A stretch of 64,000 nucleotides of DNA from Comamonas flocculans (lineage in GTDB: Bacteria; Pseudomonadota; Gammaproteobacteria; Burkholderiales; Burkholderiaceae_C), in NCBI RefSeq assembly GCF_007954405.1, contig NZ_CP042344.1, positions 1,550,001 through 1,614,000 of the forward strand, read 5' to 3'. Every line of letters begins with the position of its first letter. The stretch's first letter is position 1. The notes below the pieces were generated by a model. The model made no database searches and was not told the DNA's origin. It saw only the letters and a list, made by a program, of their open reading frames with translations. The translations under genes were made by a program, and so were the position numbers. Shown here in pieces: positions 33,698 through 42,437 of the stretch.

Positions 33698-33840
33698 CGA
33701 TGCCGGGTCTCCTTGGCGCGGGCCTTCGTTTCGGGATCGCGCGCGGCGCATGGGCGGGGTCCATGGCTCGTCTTGTCTTGTTCTGTCGCCGTATTGTGCA
33801 GCAATGGCTGCCCCGCGGCCGGCAACCGCGGGGACGGCGC

Positions 33841-35307
33841 TCAGCGCTCGGCCCAGACCCAGTCCACCAGCGCGTCCAGCGCCGGACGCGCGGCGAGCGC
33901 GTTGGCATGGTTGACGATGGCGACGAGCACGTAGCGGCGCCCGCTTTTGCCCTGGGTGTAGCCGGCGATGGCCGCGACGTCGCGCAGGCTGCCGGTCTTC
34001 AGGTGCCCCGCGCCCTGCGCCAGGCCCTTGCGCCGGCGCAGCGTGCCGTCCACGCCGGTGATCGGCAGCGACGAGAGCAGCTCGGGCATCACCGGCGAGG
34101 CCCAGGCCTGTTGCAGCAGACGCGCAAGGGCCAGGGCGCTGATGCGGCCTTCGCGGCTCAGGCCGGCGCCGTTGTCCAGCACCAGCTCCTGCGCTTGCCC
34201 GCCGTGCCCGCTCCACCACTGGCCAAGCACCGCCTGCGCCGCCTGCAGCGTGCCGCTGCCGCCCTGCTCCAGCGCCAGGCTCAGCAGCAACTGGCGTGCC
34301 ATCACGTTGTTGCTGTACTTGTTGATGTCGCGCACGATCTCGGAGAGCGCGGGCGAAGTGCTGGCAAAGGCCGGCTGCAGCCCGGCTGGCACGCTGCCCT
34401 GCCGCACCATGCCGCCGAGCGTGCCGCCGAGCGCCCGCCACATGCCGGCGATGGCGCGGGGGCCAAAGCTGGCCGGGTCCGCCGGCGCCACCGACCACAG
34501 GCGCTCGCCGCAGGCCGCCGGGTAGCTGCCCGCCAGCGTGATGCGTCCGGGCTGCGCAAAGTCGGCCTGCAGCTGCGCGCGCCAGTCGCCGCAGGCGCTG
34601 CCCGGCGCGGCCAGCGGCACCGTCGCCGGAATCTCCATGCCCGCCAGCGGCGGCTCGTGGCCTATGCGCGCCACGCCGGCGGCCACGTCGGGAATGAAGT
34701 CCAGCGTCAGCGCGTTGAAGTTCACCAGCAGCGCGTCGGGCGCGACGTTGTAGGGGCGCCAGGGTTCGCCGTCGAACTCGCCGGCGTCGTGCGGCTCGAG
34801 CACGAAGGCGCTGCGGTCGAGCACGATGTCGCCGTCGATCTTGCGTATGCCCTGGGCCTGCAGACGGCGCAGCAGCAGCCAGACGCGCTCGACCACCAGC
34901 TTGGGGTCGCCCCGGCCCTGGATGTAGACCGAGCCCCTGAGCGTGTCGCCGTGCATTTGGCCGTCGACGTAGACCGGCGTCTGCCAGGTGTAGGCCGGGC
35001 CGAGCAGCTCCAGTGCGGCATAGGTGGTCACCAGCTTCATCACCGAAGCGGGGTTGCGCAGCAGCTCACCCTGCCACAGCAGGCGCCCGCTCTCGCCCTG
35101 CACCGGCAGCACCACTGCGGACAGCGCCTCGGGCGCCACCTTGGCCCGCTGCAGCGCCGCCAGCACCGGCGCGGGCAATGCGGCCTGCGCGCCGGCGTGC
35201 ACCGGCTCTGCGGGCGTCGGTGCGGGCGCAGAGGCAAAGCCCGCGCCGCCCGCCAGGCAGCAGCTTGCGAGCAGCGCCAGGCGCAGCAGAGGCAGAAACC
35301 GGGACAT
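33841..35307 (-). CDS. dacB: D-alanyl-D-alanine carboxypeptidase/endopeptidase DacB (PBP4)
   Basis: The 488-residue protein has a signal peptide and the three penicillin-binding motifs: SVMK (S88, K91), a YSNN SxN motif in INKYSNNVMARQLL, and KTGSL. The long insert between motifs 1 and 2 is the class C PBP4 hallmark. It cleaves the terminal D-Ala of peptidoglycan stems and DD-crosslinks. ATG 35307 gives the more typical start MSRFLPLLRLALL; a start at 35337 would add 10 residues. Divergent to tsaB across 92 bases. DdpX at 17474 might act on the dipeptide products. Confidence 0.94.
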   Translation of the reverse strand: MSRFLPLLRLALLASCCLAGGAGFASAPAPTPAEPVHAGAQAALPAPVLAALQRAKVAPEALSAVVLPVQGESGRLLWQGELLRNPASVMKLVTTYAALELLGPAYTWQTPVYVDGQMHGDTLRGSVYIQGRGDPKLVVERVWLLLRRLQAQGIRKIDGDIVLDRSAFVLEPHDAGEFDGEPWRPYNVAPDALLVNFNALTLDFIPDVAAGVARIGHEPPLAGMEIPATVPLAAPGSACGDWRAQLQADFAQPGRITLAGSYPAACGERLWSVAPADPASFGPRAIAGMWRALGGTLGGMVRQGSVPAGLQPAFASTSPALSEIVRDINKYSNNVMARQLLLSLALEQGGSGTLQAAQAVLGQWWSGHGGQAQELVLDNGAGLSREGRISALALARLLQQAWASPVMPELLSSLPITGVDGTLRRRKGLAQGAGHLKTGSLRDVAAIAGYTQGKSGRRYVLVAIVNHANALAARPALDALVDWVWAER

Positions 35308-35399
35308 GGCCGCAAGTGTAAAGAAGCGCCCGCCCATCGCCTCGCCGCCGGCGCCAGCGCCCGGCGCCGAGGCGGGGCTGACCGGATAATCGGCGCACC

Positions 35400-36107
35400 A
35401 TGCAGCTGCTCGCCTTCGATACCAGTACCGAAACCCTGTCCGTGGCCGTGCAGGCGGGCGAGCGCGTCTGGGTACACGAGGGCGCGGGCGGCGCGCAAGC
35501 TTCGCACACGCTGATTCCCGCCGTCCGTGCGCTGCTCGCCCAGGCGGGCCTGGAGCTGGCGCAGCTCGATGCCATCGCCTTCGGCCAGGGGCCGGGCTCC
35601 TTCACCGGCTTGCGCACGGCCTGCGCCGTCGCCCAGGGGCTGGCCTTCGGCGCGCGGGGGGGCGCGGGCCTGCCGCTGCTGCCCGTGCCCACGCTGATGG
35701 CGGTGGCCGAGGAGGCGCGCATGGCCCACGGCTGCGGCCGCATGCTGGCGATGCTCGACGCGCGCATGGGTGAAGTCTATGTGGGCGCCTATGTGTGGCT
35801 GGCCGAAGCCGGCTGCTGGCACGAGAGCGAGGCCGCGCAGCTGCTCGCGCCCCGCCAGGTGCGGGTGCCCGAAGGCTGGGCGAGTGCGGGCAACGCCCGG
35901 CCCGTCCATGGGCAGGCCCTGGCCGCGGGCACGCCCGACGTGGCGGCACTGCCCACGGCCCGTGCGCTGCTGGCGCTGGCGCCGGCGCTGCTGCGCCAGG
36001 GACGGGCGGTGACGGCGCAGCAGGCTTTGCCGCTGTACGTGCGCGACAAGGTGGCGCAGACCAGCGCCGAGCGCGCCGCGGCCGCGCAGGCCGCGCGCCC
36101 CGCATGA
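35400..36107 (+). CDS. tsaB: tRNA threonylcarbamoyladenosine biosynthesis protein TsaB
   Basis: The 235-residue protein has the ASKHA-fold start MQLLAFDTSTETLSVAV and the TsaB signature GPGSFTGLR (64-72). With TsaD and TsaE it makes t6A37 in tRNAs that read ANN codons. Translation continues to a TGA that overlaps the rimI start. The ATG has no ribosome site; instead GATAAT lies ten bases before it (35385-35390), so a nearly leaderless mRNA is possible. Gene order tsaB-rimI is usual. Confidence 0.95.
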   Translation: MQLLAFDTSTETLSVAVQAGERVWVHEGAGGAQASHTLIPAVRALLAQAGLELAQLDAIAFGQGPGSFTGLRTACAVAQGLAFGARGGAGLPLLPVPTLMAVAEEARMAHGCGRMLAMLDARMGEVYVGAYVWLAEAGCWHESEAAQLLAPRQVRVPEGWASAGNARPVHGQALAAGTPDVAALPTARALLALAPALLRQGRAVTAQQALPLYVRDKVAQTSAERAAAAQAARPA

Positions 36108-36556
36108 GCGCGCCGGCCCGGCTGGAGCCGCTGACGCTGGCGCACCTGGATGCGCTGATGGCCATCGAAAGCCAGACTTATGCCCAGCCCTGGACGCGCG
36201 GCAACTTCCTCGACTCGATCAACGCCGGCTACCACTGCCAGGCCTTGATGGCGGGGGAGCAGATGCTGGGCTACTTCGTCGCCATGATGGGCGTGCAGGA
36301 GGCGCACCTGCTCAACATCACCGTCGCGCCCGCCTGTCAGCGCCAGGGCTGCGCCCGCCTGATGCTGCAGGCCCTGGGCCTGTGGGCGCGCGGTGGCGGC
36401 GCGCAGAGCCTGTGGCTGGAGGTGCGCGTGGGCAATGCGCGGGCGCGCGCCGTCTATGCGGCCTGTGGTTTCCACAGCGTGGGGCTGCGGCGCAACTACT
36501 ATCCGGCGGCGGCGGGACAGCGCGAGGATGCGGTGGTAATGTGCCTGACGCTATGA
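36104..36556 (+). CDS. rimI: Ribosomal protein S18-alanine N-acetyltransferase RimI
   Basis: The 150-residue GNAT protein has the acetyl-CoA loop QRQGCA (79-84; the usual Q/R-x-x-G-x-G/A) and the NARARAVYAACGFHSVG segment (111-126). It acetylates the N-terminal alanine of S18. The loop has QGCA, where alanine replaces the second glycine, which is tolerated. It is coupled to tsaB and to the downstream gene by ATGA overlaps. Start MSAPARLEPL is conventional. Substrate choice is inferred from the tsaB neighbourhood, which is strongly conserved. Confidence 0.93.
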   Translation: MSAPARLEPLTLAHLDALMAIESQTYAQPWTRGNFLDSINAGYHCQALMAGEQMLGYFVAMMGVQEAHLLNITVAPACQRQGCARLMLQALGLWARGGGAQSLWLEVRVGNARARAVYAACGFHSVGLRRNYYPAAAGQREDAVVMCLTL

Positions 36557-37239
36557 CGCTAGATACCCGCCAGCGCGCCATGCTGGCCGAAATGGGCATA
36601 CGGGTGTGGCTGCCGCCGCCCCGCTCCCCGGCCGACGCGCCCGCACCCGCCTTCGCTCCGGCTCTTGTGCCGTCGCCCGCGCCAGCGCGTGCGGCGGTCT
36701 CCGCACCTGTGGCGGGCCGCCCTGCACAGCCGGGCGCAGCCACGCCGAGGGCCGCCGCAGCCGTGCAGCGCGGCTGGCAGCTGGGACCGGCGCAGCCGCT
36801 GTACCCGCAGGCGGACAAGGGCGCGGATGGCCCGACGTGGCTGATTGCGCTGGACAGCACCACGCCCGATGAGCCGGGCGGCGGTGAGGACGGCGCGCTG
36901 CTGCACAAGATGCTCGCCGCCATGGGGCTCAAGGACCACGGCGGCGTCCATGTCGCCACGGTGCGCCGCGCGGGCACAGGCAGCGAGCTTGCGCAACTGC
37001 TGCAGACACTGCGCCCGGCCGTCGTGCTGGCGCTGGGGCCGAGTGCGGCCTCCTGCGTGCTCGGCAGCACCGAGCCGCTGCAAAGCCTGCGCCAGCGCGC
37101 GCACCGCCTGGCCGATGGCACCCCGGCGCTGGTCAGCTATGCGCCGGCCTACCTGCTGCGCCGCCCCGAGGCCAAGCGCGCCGCCTGGCAGGACCTGCAG
37201 CGTGCCATGGCGCTGGCCGGCCAGCAGGGCGCGCCCTGA
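36553..37239 (+). CDS. Degenerate uracil-DNA glycosylase-like protein lacking the iron-sulfur cluster
   Basis: The 228-residue protein follows rimI in the ATGA overlap, where Comamonadaceae usually encode a family 4-like uracil-DNA glycosylase. The N-terminus (MTLDTRQRAMLAEMGIRVW) and the C-terminal VSYAPAYLLRRPEAKRAAWQDLQ match those proteins from memory. But it has one cysteine (in ASCVLGS), so the four cluster ligands are missing, the GEAPG motif reads ALDSTTPDEPG, and the usual HPAYLLR histidine is replaced by alanine (YAPAYLLR). A Pro/Ala-rich linker covers about 24-65. Enzymatic uracil excision is unlikely; a structural or regulatory role, or an altered enzyme, is possible. Confidence 0.75.
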   Translation: MTLDTRQRAMLAEMGIRVWLPPPRSPADAPAPAFAPALVPSPAPARAAVSAPVAGRPAQPGAATPRAAAAVQRGWQLGPAQPLYPQADKGADGPTWLIALDSTTPDEPGGGEDGALLHKMLAAMGLKDHGGVHVATVRRAGTGSELAQLLQTLRPAVVLALGPSAASCVLGSTEPLQSLRQRAHRLADGTPALVSYAPAYLLRRPEAKRAAWQDLQRAMALAGQQGAP

Positions 37240-37244
37240 GCGGG

Positions 37245-37253
37245 TGCGATAAT
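37245..37253 (+). promoter_or_regulatory. Extended -10 promoter candidate for corA
   Basis: TGC-GATAAT at 37245-37253 fits an extended -10 (TGnTATAAT with one mismatch) and lies just after the upstream stop codon. The -35 region is weak. Transcription from about 37260 would give a leader of about 145 bases before corA. Confidence 0.45.
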
Positions 37254-37284
37254 TGCCGGCTGCACATCAAAGGAGACAGCTGTC

Positions 37285-37332
37285 GTGGAAGCCAGCCCGA
37301 GTCGGCGGCTTTCAGCCTCCCTGGCCGCATAG
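37285..37332 (+). CDS. 15-residue leader peptide candidate before corA
   Basis: GTG 37285 to TAG 37332 encodes a 15-residue peptide, VEASPSRRLSASLAA, rich in Arg, Ser and Ala. A strong AAGGAG site (37270-37275) lies nine bases before the GTG. It lies inside the corA leader, about 70 bases before the corA start. Downstream, GGGGGC and GCCCCC (37340-37359) form a hairpin whose 8-base loop CTGAAAGC is complementary to GCTTTCAG (37308-37315) in the leader ORF. Salmonella corA also has a leader ORF (corL). This could sense translation or Mg2+; whether it is expressed is unknown. Confidence 0.5.
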   Translation: MEASPSRRLSASLAA

Positions 37333-37339
37333 CCTGAGC

Positions 37340-37359
37340 GGGGGCCTGAAAGCGCCCCC
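37340..37359 (+). promoter_or_regulatory. Leader hairpin of corA with loop complementary to the leader ORF
   Basis: GGGGGC (37340-37345) pairs with GCCCCC (37354-37359). The loop CTGAAAGC (37346-37353) is exactly complementary to 37308-37315, so a pseudoknot could form, which ribosomes on the leader ORF would block. There is no T-run, so a Rho-dependent or structural mechanism is more likely than intrinsic termination. Confidence 0.45.
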
Positions 37360-37403
37360 CAAGCCATCGCTACAACACCAAATCGTCAGGGAGAGCAGCA
37401 TCC

Positions 37404-38390
37404 ATGCTCAACGTTTTTTCGCTGGTCAACGGCCGGCTGGTGCAGGAAGAAATCGAATCGCTGGACGAGCTCGCGCGCTTCCAGCCCGTCTGGGTGGACC
37501 TGGAGTCGCCCACGCGCGAGGAAAAGCGCTGGGTGTCGCAGTACTACGGCCTGTCCATTCCCGAGGACGCGATGGACGACGACATCGAGGAGTCCGCGCG
37601 CTTTTACGAGGAAGACAACGGCGAGCTGCACATCCGCAGCGACTTCCTCATTGATGACGACGACGACCCGCGCTCGGTGCGCGTGGCCTTCATCCTGAAC
37701 CAGCACAACACCGAGCTCAAGAGCTGCGGCGTACTCTTCTCCATCCATGAGGAAGACATCCCGGTGTTTCGCCTGGTACGCATGCGTGCGCGCCGCGCAC
37801 CGGGCCTGATCGCCGACGCCAAGGAGGCGCTGCTCAACCTCTTCGACACCGACGTGGAGTATTCTGCCGACACGCTCGAGGGCATCTACGACGAGCTGAA
37901 AAAAGTCAGTACCCAGGTGCTCGAAGGCCAGATGACCGACAGCCACGCGCAGCAGGTGCTGGCCGACATCGCCTGGGAAGAAGACCTGAACGGGCGCATC
38001 CGGCGCAACATGCTCGACACGCGCCGCGCCGTGAGCTTCATGATGCGCAGCCGCATGCTCAACGCCGAGCAGTTCGAGGACGCGCGCCAGATCCTGCGCG
38101 ACATCGAGTCGCTGGACAGCCACACGCAGTTCCTGTTCGACAAGATCAACTTCCTGATGGATGCGACGGTCGGTTTCCTGAACATCAACCAGAACAAGAT
38201 CATCAAGATCTTCTCGGTCGCAAGCGTCGCGCTGCTGCCGCCGACGCTGATCGCCAGCGTCTACGGCATGAACTTTCGCGCCATGCCCGAGCTGGAGTGG
38301 GAGCACGGCTACCTGTATGCCATCGTGCTGATGGCCGCCAGCGCCCTCGTGCCCATGCTGTACTTTCGCAAGCGCGGCTGGCTGGCCTGA
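37404..38390 (+). CDS. corA: Magnesium/cobalt transport protein CorA
   Basis: The 328-residue protein has the long soluble N-terminal domain and two C-terminal membrane helices; the pore signature YGMNF is at 287-291, followed by the outer loop RAMPELEWEHG. CorA is a homopentameric Mg2+ channel that also admits Co2+ and Ni2+. The soluble part is unusually acidic (DDDIEESARFYEEDNGEL and DDDDDPRSV), as is normal for the Mg2+-sensing divalent sites. A CAGGGAGAGCAG ribosome site precedes ATG 37404. A 160-base leader with a small ORF and hairpin precedes it. It is monocistronic, with mtnN convergent. Confidence 0.95.
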   Translation: MLNVFSLVNGRLVQEEIESLDELARFQPVWVDLESPTREEKRWVSQYYGLSIPEDAMDDDIEESARFYEEDNGELHIRSDFLIDDDDDPRSVRVAFILNQHNTELKSCGVLFSIHEEDIPVFRLVRMRARRAPGLIADAKEALLNLFDTDVEYSADTLEGIYDELKKVSTQVLEGQMTDSHAQQVLADIAWEEDLNGRIRRNMLDTRRAVSFMMRSRMLNAEQFEDARQILRDIESLDSHTQFLFDKINFLMDATVGFLNINQNKIIKIFSVASVALLPPTLIASVYGMNFRAMPELEWEHGYLYAIVLMAASALVPMLYFRKRGWLA

Positions 38391-38435
38391 GACGATTCGC
38401 GCCCGGCCCCGCAGTGCCGGGCCGCACGGCGCGCC

Positions 38436-39194
38436 TCAGCGCGGCAGCTGTGGCAGCGCCGCCCGCACGATGCGCTCGGTATGGCGGCTGGCCACCTCGC
38501 GCACGAAACGGCTGAAGTCCGTCGGCGCGTCGTCGTCGGCGCGGTCCGAGATCGTGCGCAGCGCGGCAAACGGGGCGCCGTAGTCCGCGCACACCTGGGC
38601 CACGGCCGCGCCTTCCATCTCCACCGCCAGCGCCGCATGGCCGGCGCCGGCGAGCGCGCCGCGCAGCGCCTGCGATTCGGCCGAGGTGCTGACGAAGCGG
38701 TCGCCGCTGACGATCAAGCCGTGGTAGGCGCGTGCGCCCCGCGCGGCTGAAAATTCTTGGTCAAATGTGGCTCTATCCCTTGCCAGGCAAGCGCTGGCAG
38801 CTTCCAACAAAGGAGCGCTCAAGGCAGCGTCGCAAGGGAAGAGTGCGCGCCCGTAGCCCGGCACCTCCCAGCGCGGGAAGATGGGCGAAGCGTCCATGTC
38901 GTGCTGCAGGAAGTGCGTGGCCACGACCACGTCGCCGACCTGCACGCCCTCGCCCAGGCCGCCGGCCACGCCGGTGAAGACGATGCAGCGCGCATGCAGG
39001 CATTCGAGCAGCACCGCCGCGGTGGTCGCGGCCGCCACCTTGCCTATGCCCGAAAGCACCAGCACCACCTCGCGCTCGCCGAGCTGCCCGCGCCAGAACT
39101 CGCGCCCCGCGTGCCGCAGGCGCTGGGGCTGCCGCAGCGCCTGCAGCAGATTGCCCTGCTCTTCGGCCAGGGCGCTGACGATGGCTATGGGCAC
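38436..39194 (-). CDS. mtnN: 5'-methylthioadenosine/S-adenosylhomocysteine nucleosidase
   Basis: The 252-residue protein has the PNP/UDP family fold with ALAEEQG (E11/E12 region), FTGVAGGLGEGVQVGDVV (about 73-90), VEMEGAAVAQVC with catalytic glutamates, and the catalytic aspartate in RTISDRADDDAP. It cleaves MTA and SAH, so it recycles the products of SAM-dependent reactions. About 18 residues (130-148, LEAASACLARDRATFDQEF) are encoded by a dispersed repeat that sits in the reading frame in the insert before the YHGLIVSGDRFV strand. The active-site residues are unaffected. It may still have changed stability. Confidence 0.9.
   Translation of the reverse strand: MPIAIVSALAEEQGNLLQALRQPQRLRHAGREFWRGQLGEREVVLVLSGIGKVAAATTAAVLLECLHARCIVFTGVAGGLGEGVQVGDVVVATHFLQHDMDASPIFPRWEVPGYGRALFPCDAALSAPLLEAASACLARDRATFDQEFSAARGARAYHGLIVSGDRFVSTSAESQALRGALAGAGHAALAVEMEGAAVAQVCADYGAPFAALRTISDRADDDAPTDFSRFVREVASRHTERIVRAALPQLPR
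38757..38806 (-). repeat. Dispersed ~50-base repeat, copy 7 (in frame in mtnN)
   Basis: On the minus strand it reads GGAAGCTGCCAGCGCTTGCC, then TGGCAAGGGATAGAGCCACA and TTTGACC. It has the best match to copies 1 and 9 in the first 20 bases. It is read as residues about 130-148 of MtnN. Confidence 0.8.
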
Positions 39195-39249
39195 GCGCGG
39201 GCGGGCTCTGCGCGGCGGGCCAGGGCGCCTGGCTGCGGCCGGCCGGCGC

Positions 39250-40932
39250 TCATTTCTTCTTGCGCAGCTCGCGCCGCAGGATCTTGCCCACGGGGGACTT
39301 GGGCAGCTCCTCGGTGCGAAATTCGATGTGGCGCGGGCGTTTGTAGCCCGTCAGGTTGTCGTGACAGTACTGGCGCACCGCCTCCTCGGTCAGCGAGGGG
39401 TCGCGGCGCACGATGACGAGCTTGACCGCCTCGCCGGTCTTCTCGTCCGGCACGCCGACCACCGCGCACTCGAGCACGCCGGGCATCCTGGCCACCACGT
39501 CTTCGATCTCGTTGGGATAGACGTTGAAGCCGCTCACCAGCACCATGTCCTTCTTGCGGTCGACGATCTTGAAATAGCCGCGCGCATCCATGGTGCCGAT
39601 GTCGCCGGTGCGAAAGTAGCCGTCGGCCGTCATCACCTTGGCGGTCTCGTCCGGTCGCTGCCAGTAGCCGGCCATCACCTGCGGGCCCTTGATCGCGATC
39701 TCGCCGGGCTCGCCACTGGCGGTGATGTCGTTGCCGGCGTCGTCCAGGATGCGCATCCAGGTGCTGGGAATCGGCACGCCGATGGTGCCGGAAAACTCCT
39801 TGGCGGTGACCGGGTTGCAGCTGGCCGAGGGGCTGGTCTCGGACAGCCCGTAGCCTTCGCAGACGGGGCAGCCGGTCTTGTCCAGCCAGAGCTGGGCCAC
39901 GGCCGCCTGCACCGCCATGCCCCCGCCCACCGACACCTTCAGGTTCTTCCAGTTGACGGTGTCGAAGTCGGGGTGGTTGGCCAGCGCGTTGAACAGGGTG
40001 TTGACCGCCGGGAAGCTGTGGAAGGTGTGCTTGGACAGCTCCTTGAGCGTGGCCGGCAGGTCGCGCGGATTGGGGATCAGGATGGTCTTGCCGCCGGTGC
40101 GCATGGACAGCATCATGTTCACCGTGAACGCGAAGATATGGTAGAGCGGCAGCGCGCACACCGAGGTGGGCTGCTCGCCCGCCGGCACCTGCTTCATGAC
40201 CGGCTCGTTCCAGGCTTCCGACTGCAGCACGTTGGCAATGACGTTGCTGTGCAGCAGCACCGCCCCCTTGGAAACCCCGGTGGTGCCGCCGGTGTACTGC
40301 AAGAGCGCGATGTCGTCGGGCTTGAGCTCGGGCTTGTCCAGCGTGAGGCTCGCGCCCTTGTCCAGCGCGTCGTTGAAGCGCACCGCGCCGGGCAGCTCGA
40401 AGTGCGGCACCAGCTTCTTGACATTGCGCACCACGTAGTTGACCAGCGCGCCCTTGAGCAGACCCAGGCGGTCGCCCATGGCGCACAGCACGATGTGCTT
40501 GACCGCCGTTGCGCCGAGGCAGGCCTGCAGCGTGGTGGCGAAGTTCTCCAGGATGACGATGGCCTGGGCGCCCGAGTCCTTGAGCTGGTGCTCGAGCTCG
40601 CGCGGGGTGTAGAGCGGGTTCACGTTGACCACCACGTAGCCGGCGCGCAGCACCGCCGCCATGGCGATGGGATATTGCGGGATGTTGGGCATCATCAGCG
40701 CCACGCGCGCGCCGCGCGCCAGCCCCAGGCTCTGCAGGTAGGCGGCCATCTGGCGGCTTTGCGCATCGGTCTGGGCAAAGGTGGTGTCCTTGCCCATGAA
40801 GGTGTAGGCGGTGCGCGTGGCGTATTTGGTGAAGGCCTCTTCCATCAGCTGCACCAGCGACTGGTACTGCGAGGCGTCGATGTCCGCGGGTACGCCTTGC
40901 GGGTAGGCGGCAAGCCAGGGGCGTTCGTTCAT
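39250..40932 (-). CDS. fadD: Long-chain fatty acid-CoA ligase
   Basis: The 560-residue adenylate-forming enzyme has the P-loop YTGGTTGVSKGA (213-224), the ATP-binding ETSPSASCNP region near 365-375 (EGYGLSETSP), YFRTGDIGTMD and the C-terminal lysine motif KSPVGKILRRELR. It makes acyl-CoA from fatty acid, ATP and CoA. Length matches E. coli FadD (561). ATG 40932 follows a GGAGACTC ribosome site. Acyl length cannot be read from sequence. It is co-directional with pntB, 55 bases downstream of the pntB stop, but a functional link is not apparent. Confidence 0.93.
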   Translation of the reverse strand: MNERPWLAAYPQGVPADIDASQYQSLVQLMEEAFTKYATRTAYTFMGKDTTFAQTDAQSRQMAAYLQSLGLARGARVALMMPNIPQYPIAMAAVLRAGYVVVNVNPLYTPRELEHQLKDSGAQAIVILENFATTLQACLGATAVKHIVLCAMGDRLGLLKGALVNYVVRNVKKLVPHFELPGAVRFNDALDKGASLTLDKPELKPDDIALLQYTGGTTGVSKGAVLLHSNVIANVLQSEAWNEPVMKQVPAGEQPTSVCALPLYHIFAFTVNMMLSMRTGGKTILIPNPRDLPATLKELSKHTFHSFPAVNTLFNALANHPDFDTVNWKNLKVSVGGGMAVQAAVAQLWLDKTGCPVCEGYGLSETSPSASCNPVTAKEFSGTIGVPIPSTWMRILDDAGNDITASGEPGEIAIKGPQVMAGYWQRPDETAKVMTADGYFRTGDIGTMDARGYFKIVDRKKDMVLVSGFNVYPNEIEDVVARMPGVLECAVVGVPDEKTGEAVKLVIVRRDPSLTEEAVRQYCHDNLTGYKRPRHIEFRTEELPKSPVGKILRRELRKKK

Positions 40933-40987
40933 GGGGGAGTCTCCTGCGGGGGCGTTGTGCATGGGGTGTGGGAGGCGCTGGCGGCCC

Positions 40988-42403
40988 TCATGCCTTCAGG
41001 GCGGCCAGCACCTCGTCGAGCATTTTCTTCGCGTCGCCAAACAGCATGCGGTTGTTGTCCTTGTAGAACAGGGGGTTGTCCACGCCGGCATAGCCCGAGG
41101 CCATGGAGCGCTTCATCACGATGCTGGTTCTGGCCTTCCAGACCTCGAGCACCGGCATGCCGGCAATCGGACTCGACGGATCCTCGGCCGCGCTGGGGTT
41201 GACGATGTCGTTGGCGCCGATGACGATGGCCACGTCGGTGTCGGGGAAGTCCTCGTTGATCTCGTCCATCTCCATGACGATGTCGTAGGGCACCTTGGCT
41301 TCGGCCAGCAGCACGTTCATGTGGCCTGGCATGCGCCCCGCCACCGGGTGGATGGCAAAGCGCATCTGCACGCCGTGTTCACGCAGTGTCTGGGTGATCT
41401 CGAACACCGTGTGCTGCGCCTGCGCCACCGCCATGCCGTAGCCGGGCACGATGATGACGCTCTTGGATTCGCGCAGCAATTCGGCCGTCTCCTGGGCGCT
41501 GATCGGCGTGACTTCACCCTGGGGTTCGCCGCCGTCGCCCTTCTTGGCCGCCGACGCGCCGCCGCCGGAGCCAAAGCCCCCGGCAATCACGCTGACGAAG
41601 TTGCGGTTCATCGCGTTGCACATGATGTAGGAGAGGATCGCCCCCGAGGAGCCCACCAGCGCGCCGGTGACGATGAGCAGATCGTTGCTGAGCATGAAGC
41701 CGGTGGCCGCCGCCGCCCAGCCCGAATAGCTGTTGAGCATGGAGATCACCACCGGCATGTCCGCCCCGCCGATGGCCATGATCATGTGCACGCCCAGCAG
41801 CAGCGCCAGCACCGTCATGGCGAGCAGCGGCGCCATGCCGGCCTGCGCATCGGGCGCGGCCAGGAACTGTCTGCCCAGCCAGACGATGACCAGCAGCAGG
41901 GCGAGGTTGAGCCAGTGGCGCGCGGGCAGCAGCACGGGCTTGCCGCCGATCTTGCCCGAGAGCTTGCCGAAGGCAATGATGGAGCCCGAGAAGGTGTAGG
42001 CGCCGATCAGGATGCCGAGGTAAATCTCCACTTCGTGGATGACCTTCTCCGCGCCCGCGAACTGGATCGAGGTATCGACGTAGCTGGCAAAGCCCACGAT
42101 GCAGGCGGCCAGGCCGACGAGGCTGTGCATCAGCGCGATCAGCTCGGGCATCTGCGTCATCTTGACGATGCGCGCGGCCCACAGGCCGATGCCGCCGCCG
42201 ATCACCAGCGCGGCGATGATCCAGGCGATGCCCGAGGCATGCACGCGCGGGCCCAGCACCGTGGCGAGCACCGCGATCGCCATGCCGACCATGCCCAGCA
42301 GGTTGCCGCGGCGCGAGGTTTCGGGGTTGGAGAGCCCTCCCAGGCTCAGGATGAACAGGATGGCAGCGCCCAGGTAGGCCACCGTCACGAGACTTGCGGA
42401 CAT
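40988..42403 (-). CDS. pntB: NAD(P) transhydrogenase subunit beta
   Basis: The 471-residue protein has eight or nine N-terminal membrane helices with the proton channel and a C-terminal NADP(H)-binding dIII domain (about 300-471) with [32 protein letters not shown] and [11 protein letters not shown]. With PntA it couples hydride transfer from NADH to NADP+ with proton entry, giving NADPH. A Gly/Ser/Ala-rich hinge ([15 protein letters not shown]) links membrane and dIII parts. It follows pntA by 34 bases. ATG 42403 gives the standard start [12 protein letters not shown]. Confidence 0.96.
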   Translation of the reverse strand: MSASLVTVAYLGAAILFILSLGGLSNPETSRRGNLLGMVGMAIAVLATVLGPRVHASGIAWIIAALVIGGGIGLWAARIVKMTQMPELIALMHSLVGLAACIVGFASYVDTSIQFAGAEKVIHEVEIYLGILIGAYTFSGSIIAFGKLSGKIGGKPVLLPARHWLNLALLLVIVWLGRQFLAAPDAQAGMAPLLAMTVLALLLGVHMIMAIGGADMPVVISMLNSYSGWAAAATGFMLSNDLLIVTGALVGSSGAILSYIMCNAMNRNFVSVIAGGFGSGGGASAAKKGDGGEPQGEVTPISAQETAELLRESKSVIIVPGYGMAVAQAQHTVFEITQTLREHGVQMRFAIHPVAGRMPGHMNVLLAEAKVPYDIVMEMDEINEDFPDTDVAIVIGANDIVNPSAAEDPSSPIAGMPVLEVWKARTSIVMKRSMASGYAGVDNPLFYKDNNRMLFGDAKKMLDEVLAALKA

Positions 42404-42437
42404 GGTTGTTCTCTTTCTCGGATAGCGAGGGCGGGGC

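Noticed and set aside
38391..38435. GCCCGGC/GCCGGGC hairpin after corA as a terminator
   Set aside because: No T-run on either strand; it may be chance in GC-rich DNA. Left out of the feature list.
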